DNA of 40,717 bases from Acidobacteriota bacterium. GTDB taxonomy: Bacteria; Acidobacteriota; Thermoanaerobaculia; Thermoanaerobaculales; Thermoanaerobaculaceae. The position numbers were made by a program, and so were the translations under genes. Below the pieces are notes generated by a model that made no database searches, was not told the DNA's origin, and saw nothing but the letters and a program-made list of their open reading frames with translations. Numbering within the stretch: position 1 is the stretch's first letter; every line of letters begins with the position of its first letter. Location: contig JACQZW010000074.1 in NCBI GenBank assembly GCA_016213675.1, positions 1 through 40,717 of the forward strand, in the 5' to 3' direction. This document shows positions 29,996 through 38,671 of the stretch, one piece after another.

Positions 29996-32356
29996 TCAGA
30001 AGTCGCCGTGCTCGGTGCGGGCGATGATCTCCTCCTGCAGCGCGGTCGACAGGTCGCAGAAGTAGTCGGAGTAGCCGGCGACCCGGACGATGAGGCCGCG
30101 GTGGGCCTCGGGGTCGACCTGCGCCTCGCGCAACGTCTCGGCGGTCACGACGTTGAACTGAACGTGGTGCCCGTCGGCCTTGAAGTAGGTGCGGACGAGG
30201 TGCGCGAGCCGGCGGACGCCGTCGTCGCCGGCGAGCAGCGACGGCGCGAACTTCATGTTGAGCAGCGTGCCGCCGGTCTTGATGTGGTCCATCTTGGCCG
30301 CCGAGCGGAAGACCGCGGTCGGGCCGCGCCGGTCCGTGCCCTGCACCGGAGAGATCCCCTCGGAGAGCGGCACGCCGGCGTGGCGGCCGTCAGGCGAAGC
30401 GCCGCACACCGAGCCGAAGTAGACGTGACAGGTCGTCGGCAGCATCTCGAGCCGGTACGCGCCGCCCTTGGTGTTCGGCCGGCCGTCGATCGCCGCGAAC
30501 GTCGTCCGGAACACCCGGACCATGAGGTCGTCGGCCGCGTCGTCGTCGTTGCCGTACTTCGGCATCCGGTTGACCAGGCGGGCGCGCAACGGAGCCTGGC
30601 CCTCGAAGTCGGCGTCGAGCACCGCGACGAGCTGGGCGAGCGGCATCGCCCGCTCCTCGAAGACGAGCTTCTTGACCGCCGCCAGCGAGTCGGTGATCGT
30701 CCCGATCCCGACGGCCTGGATGAAGGTGTTGTTGTAGCGCGCGCCGCCGGCGTTGTAGTCCTGGCCGCGGGCGACGCAGTCGTCGGTGAGCACCGACAGG
30801 AACGGCGCCGGCATCTCGGTGGCGTAGAGCCGCTCGATGAGCTGGTTGCCGCGAATCTTGACGTCGACGAGGTGCCGGAGCTGCGCCTCGAAGGCGCGGA
30901 AGACGTCGTCGAACCGCGTGAACCCCGCCGGGTCGCCGGTCGCCGGCCCGAGCCGCGTGCCGGTGCGCGGGTCGACGCCGTCGTGCAGCGCCAGCTCGAG
31001 CACCTTCACGAGGTTGAAGTAGCCGGTGAGGATGTACGCCTCCTTGCCGAAGGCGCCGACCTCGACGCATCCCGAGCAGCCGCCGGCGCGCGCGTCCTCC
31101 AGCGTCTTGCCCTGGCGGAGCTGCTCCTCGACGACCGCGTCGGCGTTGAACAGCGACGGGAAGCCGTAGCCGTTGCGGACCACCTTGAGGGCGTGCTCGA
31201 GCACGAGGTCCGGCGTCTTGCGCGACACCTGGAGGTTCGAGGACGGCTGCAGCAGGTGCATCTCGTCGACGATGTCGAGGAGCAGGTGGGTCAGCTCGTT
31301 GGACCCGTCGGAGCCGTCCGGGAGCAGCCCGCCGAGGTTGATGTTGGCGAAGTCCGTGTAGGTCCCGCTCTCCGCCGCGGTGACGCCGACCTTGGGCGGC
31401 GCCGGGTGGTTGTTGAACTTGACGAAGAAGCACTCGAGCAGCTCGCGCGCCGAGGCCCCGGTGAGCGAGCCGTCGGCGAGCCCGCGCCGGTAGAACGGCC
31501 ACAGGTGTTGGTCGAGGTGCCCGGGGCAGAACGAGTCCCAGCCGTTCAGCTCGGTGATCACGGCGAGGTGGCAGAACCAGTAGTGCTGGAGCGCCTCGTG
31601 GAGGTCGCGCGGGGCCTCGGCCGGCACCCGGCGGCAGACCTCGGCGATGCGCAGGAGCTCGACGCGGCGCGCCTCGTCGGCCGTTTCCGCCGCCATCCGC
31701 CCGGCGAGCTCGGCGTGCCGCTCGGCGAACACGACGAGGGCGTCGCAGGCGACTGCCATCGCCTCGAGCTCCTCGCGGCGGTCGAGCGCCGCCGGGTCGC
31801 GCTCGAAGTCGAGGGCGGCGGCGGCGCGCGCGATGTCGGCCTTGAAGTCGAGCATCCCCTTGCCGTAGATCTTGTCGTCGAGCACCGTGTGGCCGGGGGC
31901 GCGCTGCTCCATGAACTCGGTGAACACGCCGGCGCCGTAGGCCGCGTGCCACTCCTCGGGGAGCAGCGCCATCATCCGGTCGCGCAGCGAGCGGCCCGAC
32001 CAGGTGGGGATGACGGTCCGCTCGTAGGCGGCGAGACACTCGGGCGCCACGCGGTAGGAGGTGAGCGGCCGCGAGTCGAGGATCTTGAGGTCGTCGAGGG
32101 AGTGGCAGGTCAGCTCGGGGTACGTCGGCACCGCCTTCGGACGCGGGCCGCGCTCGCCGACGATCAGCTCGCCGTCGCCGATCCAGATCGACTTGTGGCG
32201 GCACAGGTGGAGGAACGCCCGGGCGCGCAGCACCGGGGTGGAGCAGCGCCCGAGGTTGTCGCGGTAGAACTCGGTCAAGAGCTCGGCCCGCTCGCTCGAG
32301 ATGGTCGGAACGGCCTCGAGGCTCGCCTGGCGCAGTCGTGCGGTGCGTTCGTTCAT
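29996..32356 (-). CDS. Glycyl radical enzyme, trans-4-hydroxy-L-proline dehydratase-like
   Basis: 786 residues from ATG 32356, with GGAGGG SD that also holds the end of the activase gene. The catalytic Cys430 and Glu432 are in 'GGCSGCVEVGAFGKEAYILTGY', in part; the glycyl radical site is Gly761 in 'RVAGYSDYF'. Compared from memory with C. difficile HypD, residues around substrate align at a constant offset of 4: Phe148, His156 ('FMEQRAPGH'), Asp274 ('WDSF'), Ser330, Asp335/Phe336 and Tyr446. HypD dehydrates hydroxyproline to pyrroline-5-carboxylate anaerobically. No proC is visible in the window. It could be a close relative with another substrate. The radical is installed by the adjacent activase. 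Confidence 0.88.
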   Translation of the reverse strand: MNERTARLRQASLEAVPTISSERAELLTEFYRDNLGRCSTPVLRARAFLHLCRHKSIWIGDGELIVGERGPRPKAVPTYPELTCHSLDDLKILDSRPLTSYRVAPECLAAYERTVIPTWSGRSLRDRMMALLPEEWHAAYGAGVFTEFMEQRAPGHTVLDDKIYGKGMLDFKADIARAAAALDFERDPAALDRREELEAMAVACDALVVFAERHAELAGRMAAETADEARRVELLRIAEVCRRVPAEAPRDLHEALQHYWFCHLAVITELNGWDSFCPGHLDQHLWPFYRRGLADGSLTGASARELLECFFVKFNNHPAPPKVGVTAAESGTYTDFANINLGGLLPDGSDGSNELTHLLLDIVDEMHLLQPSSNLQVSRKTPDLVLEHALKVVRNGYGFPSLFNADAVVEEQLRQGKTLEDARAGGCSGCVEVGAFGKEAYILTGYFNLVKVLELALHDGVDPRTGTRLGPATGDPAGFTRFDDVFRAFEAQLRHLVDVKIRGNQLIERLYATEMPAPFLSVLTDDCVARGQDYNAGGARYNNTFIQAVGIGTITDSLAAVKKLVFEERAMPLAQLVAVLDADFEGQAPLRARLVNRMPKYGNDDDAADDLMVRVFRTTFAAIDGRPNTKGGAYRLEMLPTTCHVYFGSVCGASPDGRHAGVPLSEGISPVQGTDRRGPTAVFRSAAKMDHIKTGGTLLNMKFAPSLLAGDDGVRRLAHLVRTYFKADGHHVQFNVVTAETLREAQVDPEAHRGLIVRVAGYSDYFCDLSTALQEEIIARTEHGDF

Positions 32357-32360
32357 GGCC

Positions 32361-33275
32361 CTACCCTCCGATGCTCGTCTCGACCCCGCTTTGACCGAAC
32401 AACTCGGCCAGCTCGCACATTCGCTCGGGCGTCGGCGCCACGGCCGCATCCATCGCCCAGGTCCGGGCCAACCGACCGACCTTGCCCGAGCCGGTGCGGT
32501 GATACGGCAGCAGATTGACCCGCCGGACTCCCGCCGTCGCCGCGGCGAGCCGGGCGGTGGCGCGGAGGTTCTCGTCGTCGTCGTTGAGCCCCGGGATCAC
32601 CGGCACGCGCAGCCAGATCGGCACCCCGGTCGCCGACGCCGCGGCGAGGTTGGCGAGGATCGGCGCGAGCGGGACGCCGACCACCGCCTGGTGTCGCGCC
32701 GCGTCGAGGAGCTTGACGTCCCACAGGAGCAGGTCGGCGCGGGCCGCCACGGCCATGACGACCTCCCGCGGCGCGAAGCCGCAGGTATCGACCGCGACGT
32801 GCAGCCCGGCGCTCCGGCAGGCGGCGAGGCAGGCCAGCAGGAACGGCGCCTGGGCGAGCGGCTCCCCGCCCGAAAACGTAACCCCGCCGCCGGAGGTGTC
32901 GTAGGCAAGGCGGTCGCGCAGGACCGTGTCGAGCACGTCGTCCACGCTCCACGCTCGGCCCGCCACCTCGCGGCTCCCGGTCGGACACGCCCCGACGCAC
33001 GCCCGGCAGGCGAGGCAGCCGTCGCTCCCGAGGCGCGCGCCGGCCGGCAGCGGGCCGCCCTCGCGAGGGCACGCCTCGGCGCAGGCGCCGCACTCCAGGC
33101 ACCGAGCGGCGTTGACCATCACCTCCGGCGCGGCGGCGATCCCCTCCGGGTTGTGGCACCACGGGCAGGAGAGCGGGCAGCCCTTGAGGAACACCGTGGT
33201 CCGCACGCCGGGGCCGTCGTGGAACGACGCCCGCTGCACGTTGAACACGGTGCCGGTCGGCCCGGTGACGCTCAT
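32361..33275 (-). CDS. Glycyl radical enzyme activating protein (radical SAM)
   Basis: 304 residues, SD AGGAGG. The radical SAM motif is C-x3-C-x2-C at 33/37/40 ('GCPLSCPWCHNPEG'). It is followed by a ferredoxin-like insert with two clusters of Cys ('CLECGACAEACP' and 'CLACRACVGACP'), the arrangement found in activases of CutC, HypD and benzylsuccinate synthase but not PflA. 'GGGVTFSGGEPLAQ' is the SAM-binding GGE motif. It reductively cleaves SAM and abstracts hydrogen from the glycine of the partner enzyme. The gene lies 4 bases upstream of that partner, so the pair is one transcription unit. Confidence 0.94.
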   Translation of the reverse strand: MSVTGPTGTVFNVQRASFHDGPGVRTTVFLKGCPLSCPWCHNPEGIAAAPEVMVNAARCLECGACAEACPREGGPLPAGARLGSDGCLACRACVGACPTGSREVAGRAWSVDDVLDTVLRDRLAYDTSGGGVTFSGGEPLAQAPFLLACLAACRSAGLHVAVDTCGFAPREVVMAVAARADLLLWDVKLLDAARHQAVVGVPLAPILANLAAASATGVPIWLRVPVIPGLNDDDENLRATARLAAATAGVRRVNLLPYHRTGSGKVGRLARTWAMDAAVAPTPERMCELAELFGQSGVETSIGG

Positions 33276-33312
33276 GCCTCACCCTCCTGCCGTCAACCTA
33301 CGCCCTCGCGGG

Positions 33313-33343
33313 CCCCGTGTCTTGTACGATTGGCGAGACGGGG
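33313..33343. promoter_or_regulatory. Inverted repeat in the activase/PAS-AraC divergent region
   Basis: CCCCGTGTC...GAGACGGGG, 9-base arms with one mismatch and a 13-base gap, sits midway in the 105-base divergent spacer. It is a candidate binding site for the AraC-type regulator. Confidence 0.35.
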
Positions 33344-33380
33344 CTTTGCGTTTCGCACATCGCGCCGCCGAGAAGAGACG

Positions 33381-34115
33381 ATGGCCGTCACTGCCGACCT
33401 CGACGCCACCCTGGCCGCCGCCGGCTTCGCGCTGGAGCTGTTCGACCGCCTGCCCGACGTGGTCTTCTTCGCCAAGGACCGCGAGGGACGCTACGCCGCG
33501 GTCAACGCGACGCTCCTCCGCCGCCTCGCCCGCACGACGAGCTCCGAGGTGCTCGGGCGCACCGCCCGCGACCTGTTCCCGGCGCCCCTCGGCGAGCGCT
33601 ACCTCGCCCAGGACCTCGCGGTCATCCGCAGCGGCCGCGCGATCGAGGACCTCCTCGAGCTCCACCTCTACCCCGACCGCGTCGAGGGGTGGTGCGTGAC
33701 CTGCAAGTTGCCCCTGCGCGGCCCCGGCGGCGATGTCGTCGGCCTCGCCGGAACCTCGCGGGACGTCCACGCCCCGGCGGCCGGCGCCGCGTCGCTCGCG
33801 GGCCTCGCCGAGGTCGTGCGGTCGATCCACGACCGCTTCGACCGACCGCTCCGGGTCGACCGCCTGGCCGCCGCCGCCGGGCTCTCGCCCTACCAACTCA
33901 CCCGGCGGATCAGGTCGCTGTTCGGCCTGACGCCGGCCCAGCTCATCATCCGGGCCCGCCTCGACGCGGCCCGCTCGCTGCTCCGCGAGGGCGACGAGCC
34001 GATCGGCCGCATCGCGCTCGCCTGCGGCTACTGCGACCAGAGCGCCTTCGCCCGGCAGTTCAAGGCGGCGGTCGGCCTCACCCCGGCCCAGTACCGTGAG
34101 CGCGCCCGGAGCTGA
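33381..34115 (+). CDS. PAS-domain AraC-family transcriptional regulator
   Basis: 244 residues from ATG 33381; the frame is open far upstream, but only because it runs antisense to the activase gene. Residues ~15-130 are a PAS domain ('LFDRLPDVVFFAKDREGRYAAVNATLLRRL', in part; 'GWCVTCKLPLRGPGGDVVGLAGTSRDV', in part). Residues ~150-244 are an AraC double helix-turn-helix ('LAAAAGLSPYQLTRRIRSLFG' in part, 'ALACGYCDQSAFARQFKAAVGLTPAQYR' in part). It is divergent from the glycyl radical enzyme operon and most simply activates it. A PAS sensor instead of a sugar-binding cupin suggests sensing of redox, oxygen or a small ligand. A Cys pair (WCVTC) in the PAS could be redox-active. Confidence 0.87.
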   Translation: MAVTADLDATLAAAGFALELFDRLPDVVFFAKDREGRYAAVNATLLRRLARTTSSEVLGRTARDLFPAPLGERYLAQDLAVIRSGRAIEDLLELHLYPDRVEGWCVTCKLPLRGPGGDVVGLAGTSRDVHAPAAGAASLAGLAEVVRSIHDRFDRPLRVDRLAAAAGLSPYQLTRRIRSLFGLTPAQLIIRARLDAARSLLREGDEPIGRIALACGYCDQSAFARQFKAAVGLTPAQYRERARS

Positions 34116-34151
34116 CCGCCGCGCCTGCCTCGGGTCGACCGGGATGCACCC

Positions 34152-35288
34152 TCACGATGCCGGTCCGGTCGGAGCGCCACGCCGCGCCCGGTAGGCCGAG
34201 GCGGCGGTCTCGTAGGCGGCGCGCATGGTCGCCGCGTAGTCGGCGAGCGGCCTGAGCTGGTCGAGGGTGAGCGCCTGGGCACCGTCGCACAGCGCCCGCT
34301 CGGGATGCGGGTGGAAGTCCACCAGCACCATCGAGGCCCCGGCGACGATCCCCTGCCCGGTGACGTGGAAGATGTCGGGCAGGCCGTCCGGCGCGATCAC
34401 GAGCTTGCCGACGCTGTGCGAGGGGTCGATGCACACCGGGAGGCGGGTCTGCCGGCGGACCACCGGCACGTGGCTGAAGTCGACGAGGTTGCGGTGCGGC
34501 TCCCCGAGGTGGGTCTTCACCCCGCGCAGGCAGAAGACGATGCGTGGGTTGCCCTCGCTGGCGATGTACTCGCAGGCGTTGAGCGACTCCTCCAGCCCGA
34601 TGCCCATGCCGCGCTTGTACAGCACCGGGAAGTCGCGCTGCCGCCCGACCCGTTTGAGGAGCTCGAAGTTCTGCGCGTTGCGTGTCCCCACCTGGAGCAT
34701 CACGCCGGTCGGCCTGCCCGCCTCGTCGAGCGCCCGCTGGATCTCGTCGACGTGCGCGGCGTCGGTCGCCTCCATGGCGACGACGCGGATGCCGTGCCGC
34801 CCGGCCAGCTCGAAGACGTACGGCAGGCAGGCGGCGCCGAGCCCCTGGAAGTCGTACGGCGAGGTGCGCGGCTTGTACGCACCCATGCGGGTCGTGACGA
34901 TCCCCTCGCGCGCCAGCGCGGCCATCATGAGGTCGACGTGCTCGCGGGTGTCGACCGCGCACAGGCCGGCGACGAGGTGCAACGAGCCGTCGTCGAAGCG
35001 GACGCCGTTGTAGTCGAAGCCGACCGTCTCGTGGGTCGGGTGGTGGCGGCCGATGAGCCGGTACTTGGCGGACACGCGCACCACGAGGCGCACCCCGGGC
35101 ATCGCCTCGAAGACGTCGGCGGGCACCTCGGCAGTCGAGCCGACGAGGTGCACCTCGGTGATCGTGTGGCGGGCCCCGGCGAAGCGATAGGGCGTGACCC
35201 GCACGCCCGGGTACCTCTCCGCCGCCGCGGCGATCGCCGCCACCGCCGCGTCCTGGTCGGGCAGGTCCGGCTCGAGGATGATGATCAT
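34152..35288 (-). CDS. Divergent DAHP synthase-like aldolase (type I-beta)
   Basis: 378 residues from ATG 35288, overlapping the trpB2 stop (ATGA). An N-terminal ferredoxin-like regulatory domain (~1-85) precedes the TIM barrel. Conserved: '[16 protein letters not shown]', '[14 protein letters not shown]', 'PVLYKRGMG', 'CIDPSHSVG' (metal His) and 'ALCDGAQAL' (metal Asp). Changed relative to Thermotoga-type enzymes: 'AGPC' is 'AGLC', 'LCERG' is 'FCLRG' (Glu to Leu), and 'VEVHP' is 'VDFHP' (metal Glu to Asp). DAHP synthase condenses PEP with erythrose-4-phosphate, the first step to Trp. Here it could be a tryptophan-dedicated isozyme or act on a related sugar phosphate. It is the second gene of the attenuator-controlled operon. 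Confidence 0.82.
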   Translation of the reverse strand: MIIILEPDLPDQDAAVAAIAAAAERYPGVRVTPYRFAGARHTITEVHLVGSTAEVPADVFEAMPGVRLVVRVSAKYRLIGRHHPTHETVGFDYNGVRFDDGSLHLVAGLCAVDTREHVDLMMAALAREGIVTTRMGAYKPRTSPYDFQGLGAACLPYVFELAGRHGIRVVAMEATDAAHVDEIQRALDEAGRPTGVMLQVGTRNAQNFELLKRVGRQRDFPVLYKRGMGIGLEESLNACEYIASEGNPRIVFCLRGVKTHLGEPHRNLVDFSHVPVVRRQTRLPVCIDPSHSVGKLVIAPDGLPDIFHVTGQGIVAGASMVLVDFHPHPERALCDGAQALTLDQLRPLADYAATMRAAYETAASAYRARRGAPTGPAS

Positions 35289-36697
35289 GGCCGTTGCTCC
35301 ACCCGGGGCAGGTGGTCGAGGGAGACTTCGATGCCGTGGGTCGGGTCGGCGGTGTCCGCCAGCGTCCCGTCGAGGAAAGCCTCGTAGGCGCCGAGGTCGA
35401 AGATCCCGTGCCCGGACAGCGAAAACACGATCGTCGCCTCGCGTCCCTCCTCCCGCAGCTCGACCGCCTTGCGGACCACCGCGGCGATCGCGTGCGCGGA
35501 CTCGGGTGCCGGGACGATCCCCTCGGCTGTGATGAAGAGCTGGGCGGCGCGGAAGACGTCGGCCTGCGCGACGGCCTCGGCACCGACCATGCCGGCGTCG
35601 AGGAGCGCGCTGAGGAGCGGCGCGGCGCCGTGGTAGCGCAGTCCACCGGCGTGCGAGGGCGGCGGCACGAAGTCGTGGCCGAGGGTGAACATGCGCACGA
35701 TCGGCGTGAGCTTCGCGGTGTCGCCGTAGTCGAACGTGAAGCGGCCCTGGGTGAGCGTCGGGCAGCTCGCCGGCTCGACCGCGATCGCCTTGATCGGCTC
35801 GCCCGCCAGGATGTTGGGCAGGAACGGCAGGGCGAGGCCGCCGAAGTTCGACCCGCCGCCGTGGCAACCGTAGAGGAAGTCCGCCTTCTCTCCCACCATG
35901 GCGAGCTGCTTGCGGGTTTCGAGGCCGATCACCGTCTGGTGCAGCAGGACGTGGTTCAGCACGCTGCCGAGCGCGTAGTTGGTGTCGTCGCGGCCGGCCG
36001 CCTCCTCGACCGCCTCGCTGATGGCGATGCCGAGGCTACCCGGGCAGTCCGGGTCGCCGGCAAGGATCTCGCGCCCCGACGCGGTGTGCGGCGACGGGCT
36101 GGGGAACACCTCCGCCCCGAACAGCCGCATGAACGTTCGCCGGTACGGCTTCTGCTCGTAGCTCACCCGGACCATGTAGACGCGGCAGGTCATGCCGAGG
36201 AGCCGGGTGGCGAAGGCCAGGGCACTTCCCCACTGGCCCGCGCCAGTCTCCGTGGTGAGCCGCTCGATGCCGGCGAGCTTGTTGAAGTACGCCTGCGGCA
36301 CCGCGGTGTTGGGCTTGTGGCTGCCGGCCGGCGACACCCCCTCGTGCTTGAAGTAGATTCGCGCCGGCGTGCCGAGCGCACGCTCCAGACGTCGCGCCCG
36401 CACCAGCGGTGTCGGCCTCCACATCGACAGGATCTCCAGCACCGGGGTCGGGACCTCGACGAACCGCTCGCCACTCATTTCCTGCTCGATGAGCTGCGGC
36501 GGGAAGATCCTCCGCAGCTCGTCGAAGGTCACCGGCTGTCCGGTCGCCGGCGAGATCGGCGGCGAGAGCCGGAACGGCAGGTCGGCCAGCGCGTTGTACC
36601 AGTGGGTGGGAAGCTCGCTGGCGGGCAGGGTGATGCGGTCGCTCGCGGCGCCGCCGTCCTTCAGGGTTGTCATGGTATGGACCTGTCGTCCCGACAT
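35285..36697 (-). CDS. trpB2: Tryptophan synthase beta chain, TrpB2 type
   Basis: 470 residues from ATG 36697 behind AGGAGAGG. It belongs to the longer TrpB2 (TrpEb_2) lineage: '[15 protein letters not shown]', '[14 protein letters not shown]' with PLP Lys128, '[14 protein letters not shown]', '[16 protein letters not shown]' (phosphate loop) and '[14 protein letters not shown]'. It converts L-serine plus indole (or indole from indole-3-glycerol phosphate via an alpha subunit) to tryptophan; TrpB2 often salvages free indole. No trpA lies beside it. It is the first structural gene behind a Trp-codon leader peptide and terminator, which strongly supports a tryptophan-related role. An alternative ATG at 36673 has no good SD. 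Confidence 0.94.
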   Translation of the reverse strand: MSGRQVHTMTTLKDGGAASDRITLPASELPTHWYNALADLPFRLSPPISPATGQPVTFDELRRIFPPQLIEQEMSGERFVEVPTPVLEILSMWRPTPLVRARRLERALGTPARIYFKHEGVSPAGSHKPNTAVPQAYFNKLAGIERLTTETGAGQWGSALAFATRLLGMTCRVYMVRVSYEQKPYRRTFMRLFGAEVFPSPSPHTASGREILAGDPDCPGSLGIAISEAVEEAAGRDDTNYALGSVLNHVLLHQTVIGLETRKQLAMVGEKADFLYGCHGGGSNFGGLALPFLPNILAGEPIKAIAVEPASCPTLTQGRFTFDYGDTAKLTPIVRMFTLGHDFVPPPSHAGGLRYHGAAPLLSALLDAGMVGAEAVAQADVFRAAQLFITAEGIVPAPESAHAIAAVVRKAVELREEGREATIVFSLSGHGIFDLGAYEAFLDGTLADTADPTHGIEVSLDHLPRVEQRP

Positions 36698-36722
36698 TCG
36701 CCTCTCCTTTCAGAAACGAAAA

Positions 36723-36744
36723 GGCCCTCCGTCGCCGGAGGGCC
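36723..36744 (-). terminator. Attenuator terminator hairpin before trpB2
   Basis: On the minus strand GGCCCTCC-GGCGAC-GGAGGGCC is followed at once by TTTT (36722-36719). It ends 22 bases before the trpB2 ATG. Its 5' arm (GCCCTCCGG, 36743-36735) is the exact complement of CCGGAGGGC inside the leader peptide gene (36793-36785), so a mutually exclusive antiterminator can form. Confidence 0.88.
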
Positions 36745-36767
36745 GTGGGTTCGCGATTCGATGGGGA

Positions 36768-36827
36768 TCAGGCCGCGGACACACGCCCTCCGGAAGCGCC
36801 GGCGTACCACCACCAGCCGAGGTTCAT
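36768..36827 (-). CDS. trp leader peptide with three consecutive Trp codons
   Basis: A 19-codon ORF, ATG at 36827, stop TGA at 36770-36768, encodes MNLGWWWYAGASGGRVSAA. TGG-TGG-TGG occupies 36815-36807. Ribosome stalling there would leave CCGGAGGGC (overlapping codons 12-15) free to pair with the terminator's 5' arm and allow read-through into trpB2. Rapid translation to the stop would cover that segment, letting the terminator form. There is no strong SD before the ATG. It is too short for usual gene callers. Confidence 0.85.
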   Translation of the reverse strand: MNLGWWWYAGASGGRVSAA

Positions 36828-36886
36828 GTCCGCGAAGCCGTGGGTCGGCGGAAGCCCGTGTGCCGTCACCTGGATCTCCCCGGGCG

Positions 36887-36915
36887 ATGCTCCCATCGCG
36901 GGCCACCCCTGTCAA
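36887..36915 (-). promoter_or_regulatory. Candidate promoter of the trp leader-trpB2 operon
   Basis: TTGACA (36915-36910 on the minus strand), 17-base spacer and a weak GAGCAT (36892-36887). Transcription would begin near 36880, about 50 bases before the leader ATG, a normal distance for attenuator leaders. Confidence 0.5.
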
Positions 36916-36955
36916 GCCGCGTGGGGACCGACACGTCCGGCCCGTCGGCCTTCCG

Positions 36956-37975
36956 TCACGTCCGCTCGAGGAGACGGACGGAGACGATCATCCCGGGCGG
37001 GTGCAGGCGGCGCAGGGAGGCGACCCGCAGCGCCTCCGCTCCCCCGGGCGTGAGCGTCCCGCAGATCCGAAGCTGCACCGCCGCACCGGCCGGCTGGTCC
37101 GCGAGGAGCGCGGCGAGCCGGCGCGACAGCGCGGCCCCGTCGAGCCCCGAGGCGTCCACCGCGGCGACGGCCATCGGGCGGGCCGGCAGCTCGTGAAACG
37201 TCCAGTCGCGCAGGCGCCCGCCGACCTCCGGGTCGGGCTCGACGTCGAGCGTCACGAACCCCTTGGGCTCGAACCGCTCGGCGAAAGCGGTGCGCTCGAT
37301 GGAGCCGGGGTAGATCACCGGCGCCGCCAGCGGACGCCCGGCGAGGTCGCGGGTGAGCACCTGGTGCCGGTGAATGTGCCCGGCGAGCACGGCGGCGAAC
37401 CCCGGCGGGATCGCCGTGCCCGGCACGACGTCGCTGCCCGCCCGGAACACGAAGTCGGCCGGGCCGCCCGTCGCCCCCTCGACCGCCTGGTGGATGCACA
37501 GGAGGCGCACGCCGGCGGGCCGGCCGTCGCCGCTCGCCGCGACGAGCGCGGCGAACGCCGGCGCGATCCCCTCGCGGCGGCACGGGAAGCCGGCCAACGC
37601 GACGGTCGCGCCCCGCACCTCGAGGCGGACGGTGCGGGGCGCGTCGAGGACGTGGAGGCCGGCATGGGCCGCGAGCAGCGGGTACGGCAGCGCCGAGCGC
37701 TCGTGGTTGCCGGGGACGAGGACGACCGGCACGCCACGGTCGGCCACCGCGAGCAGGGGCTCGAGCGCCCGGACGACCAGGCCGGCCTTGACCCGGCTGC
37801 GGTACAGGAGGTCGCCGCCGTGCACCACCAGGTCGACCTCGCCTCGGTGGGCCGGGGCGAGCGCGCGGTCGAGGTTGGCGAAGAAGTCAGCGCCGCGATG
37901 AGGACGGTCCGAACGGGGCCGCGCGGGCAGGTCGAACCCGAGGTGGGTGTCGGCGACGAGGAGGACGCGGACCAC
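36956..37975 (-). CDS. Calcineurin-like metallophosphoesterase, SbcD/Mre11-like
   Basis: 339 residues from a GTG. All phosphoesterase motifs are in order: 'LVADTHLGFD', 'LVVHGGDLLYRS', 'VPGNHERS', 'CIHQAVEG' and 'LAGHIHRHQ', giving the two-metal site. 'VIYPGSIERTAFAE' is typical of the SbcD/YhaO (Mre11-type) subgroup, which acts on DNA ends as nuclease. No SbcC-like ATPase gene adjoins it on the visible side, so it may be a YhaO-like stand-alone protein or a phosphodiesterase for something else. Its start region is 95 bases from the stop of the small secreted protein gene upstream, so read-through is possible. Confidence 0.83.
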   Translation of the reverse strand: MVRVLLVADTHLGFDLPARPRSDRPHRGADFFANLDRALAPAHRGEVDLVVHGGDLLYRSRVKAGLVVRALEPLLAVADRGVPVVLVPGNHERSALPYPLLAAHAGLHVLDAPRTVRLEVRGATVALAGFPCRREGIAPAFAALVAASGDGRPAGVRLLCIHQAVEGATGGPADFVFRAGSDVVPGTAIPPGFAAVLAGHIHRHQVLTRDLAGRPLAAPVIYPGSIERTAFAERFEPKGFVTLDVEPDPEVGGRLRDWTFHELPARPMAVAAVDASGLDGAALSRRLAALLADQPAGAAVQLRICGTLTPGGAEALRVASLRRLHPPGMIVSVRLLERT

Positions 37976-38070
37976 GGCGGCAGTCTACGAGACCGCGAAG
38001 CCCGCCCGCCAACGCGCCGACCGCCGCCCGACGCCGGGAGGGCGCCGGGCGGCGAGGACACGTGTTCGTG

Positions 38071-38529
38071 CTACTTGATCGGCTTGAGACTGACCTCGCG
38101 GACGAAGCTGGTGCCGATGAACTCGCGCATGTCGAAGCGCTTCGACGCCATCTCCTCCTGCTTCTTCTCGTCCGTTGTGCTGTAGTGCTTGGCCTCGATC
38201 GCCTTCCACTTGTCCTCGTCGGCCGCGCTGTAGTCCATTGCCTTGCCAAATGTCGGGAAGAGCGTGCAGATCATCACGTCCCAGTCGCTCTTGCCGGACG
38301 GCGGCTGGAGGAACACCTTGCGGTCGAGGAGCAGTCCCTGCTTCTTGCCCTCGTCCGTGGTCGGCAGGAAGTTCTCCCGCAGGTACTTCATGTAGTCGTC
38401 GAAGTGCCCCGGCTTCGTCCGGTACGAGCTGCATTCCCACACCGGACCTTCGGTGTAGTGCTCCTGCGCGAAGGCCGCGCTCGCTACGACGGCACAAAGC
38501 AGACTCCCGATTGCGGAAATTCGTCTCAT
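38071..38529 (-). CDS. Small secreted protein of unknown function
   Basis: 152 residues with a signal peptide (MRRISAIGSLLCAVVASAAF, cleavage near AFAQ) and a GGGGAGGAG SD. The mature ~130 residues, including 'PVWECSSYRTKPGHFDDYMKYLRENFLP' in outline and 'DWDVMICTLFP', resemble the dimeric alpha-beta-barrel (NIPSNAP/EthD-type) pattern of strand, 'KPG-x-x-D-x-Y', helix, strand. Charged Lys/Glu-rich helices follow. I do not recognise a specific family; a periplasmic small-ligand role is only a guess. Codon use is somewhat less GC-rich than in neighbours. Confidence 0.65.
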   Translation of the reverse strand: MRRISAIGSLLCAVVASAAFAQEHYTEGPVWECSSYRTKPGHFDDYMKYLRENFLPTTDEGKKQGLLLDRKVFLQPPSGKSDWDVMICTLFPTFGKAMDYSAADEDKWKAIEAKHYSTTDEKKQEEMASKRFDMREFIGTSFVREVSLKPIK

Positions 38530-38558
38530 GGGTGTTCTCCTCCCCTTTTGTGCAACTG

Positions 38559-38587
38559 ATACTCTGTCTAAACAACCGAATTGTCAA
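38559..38587 (-). promoter_or_regulatory. Candidate promoter for the small secreted protein
   Basis: TTGACA (38587-38582) and GAGTAT (38564-38559) with a 17-base spacer in a locally AT-rich stretch, about 30 bases before the start codon. Confidence 0.5.
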
Positions 38588-38671
38588 GCCCGGTTGCCGG
38601 CTACCCGCCCGGGGAATTGACGCGCCGCGTCATGCGATGTACAACGTGCGACTGGACGCGAGGAGGCGCCG

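Noticed and set aside
32301..33380. Long N-terminal extension of the PAS-AraC gene
   Set aside because: It runs antisense through the activase gene and has no domain; the ATG at 33381 opens directly into the PAS domain.
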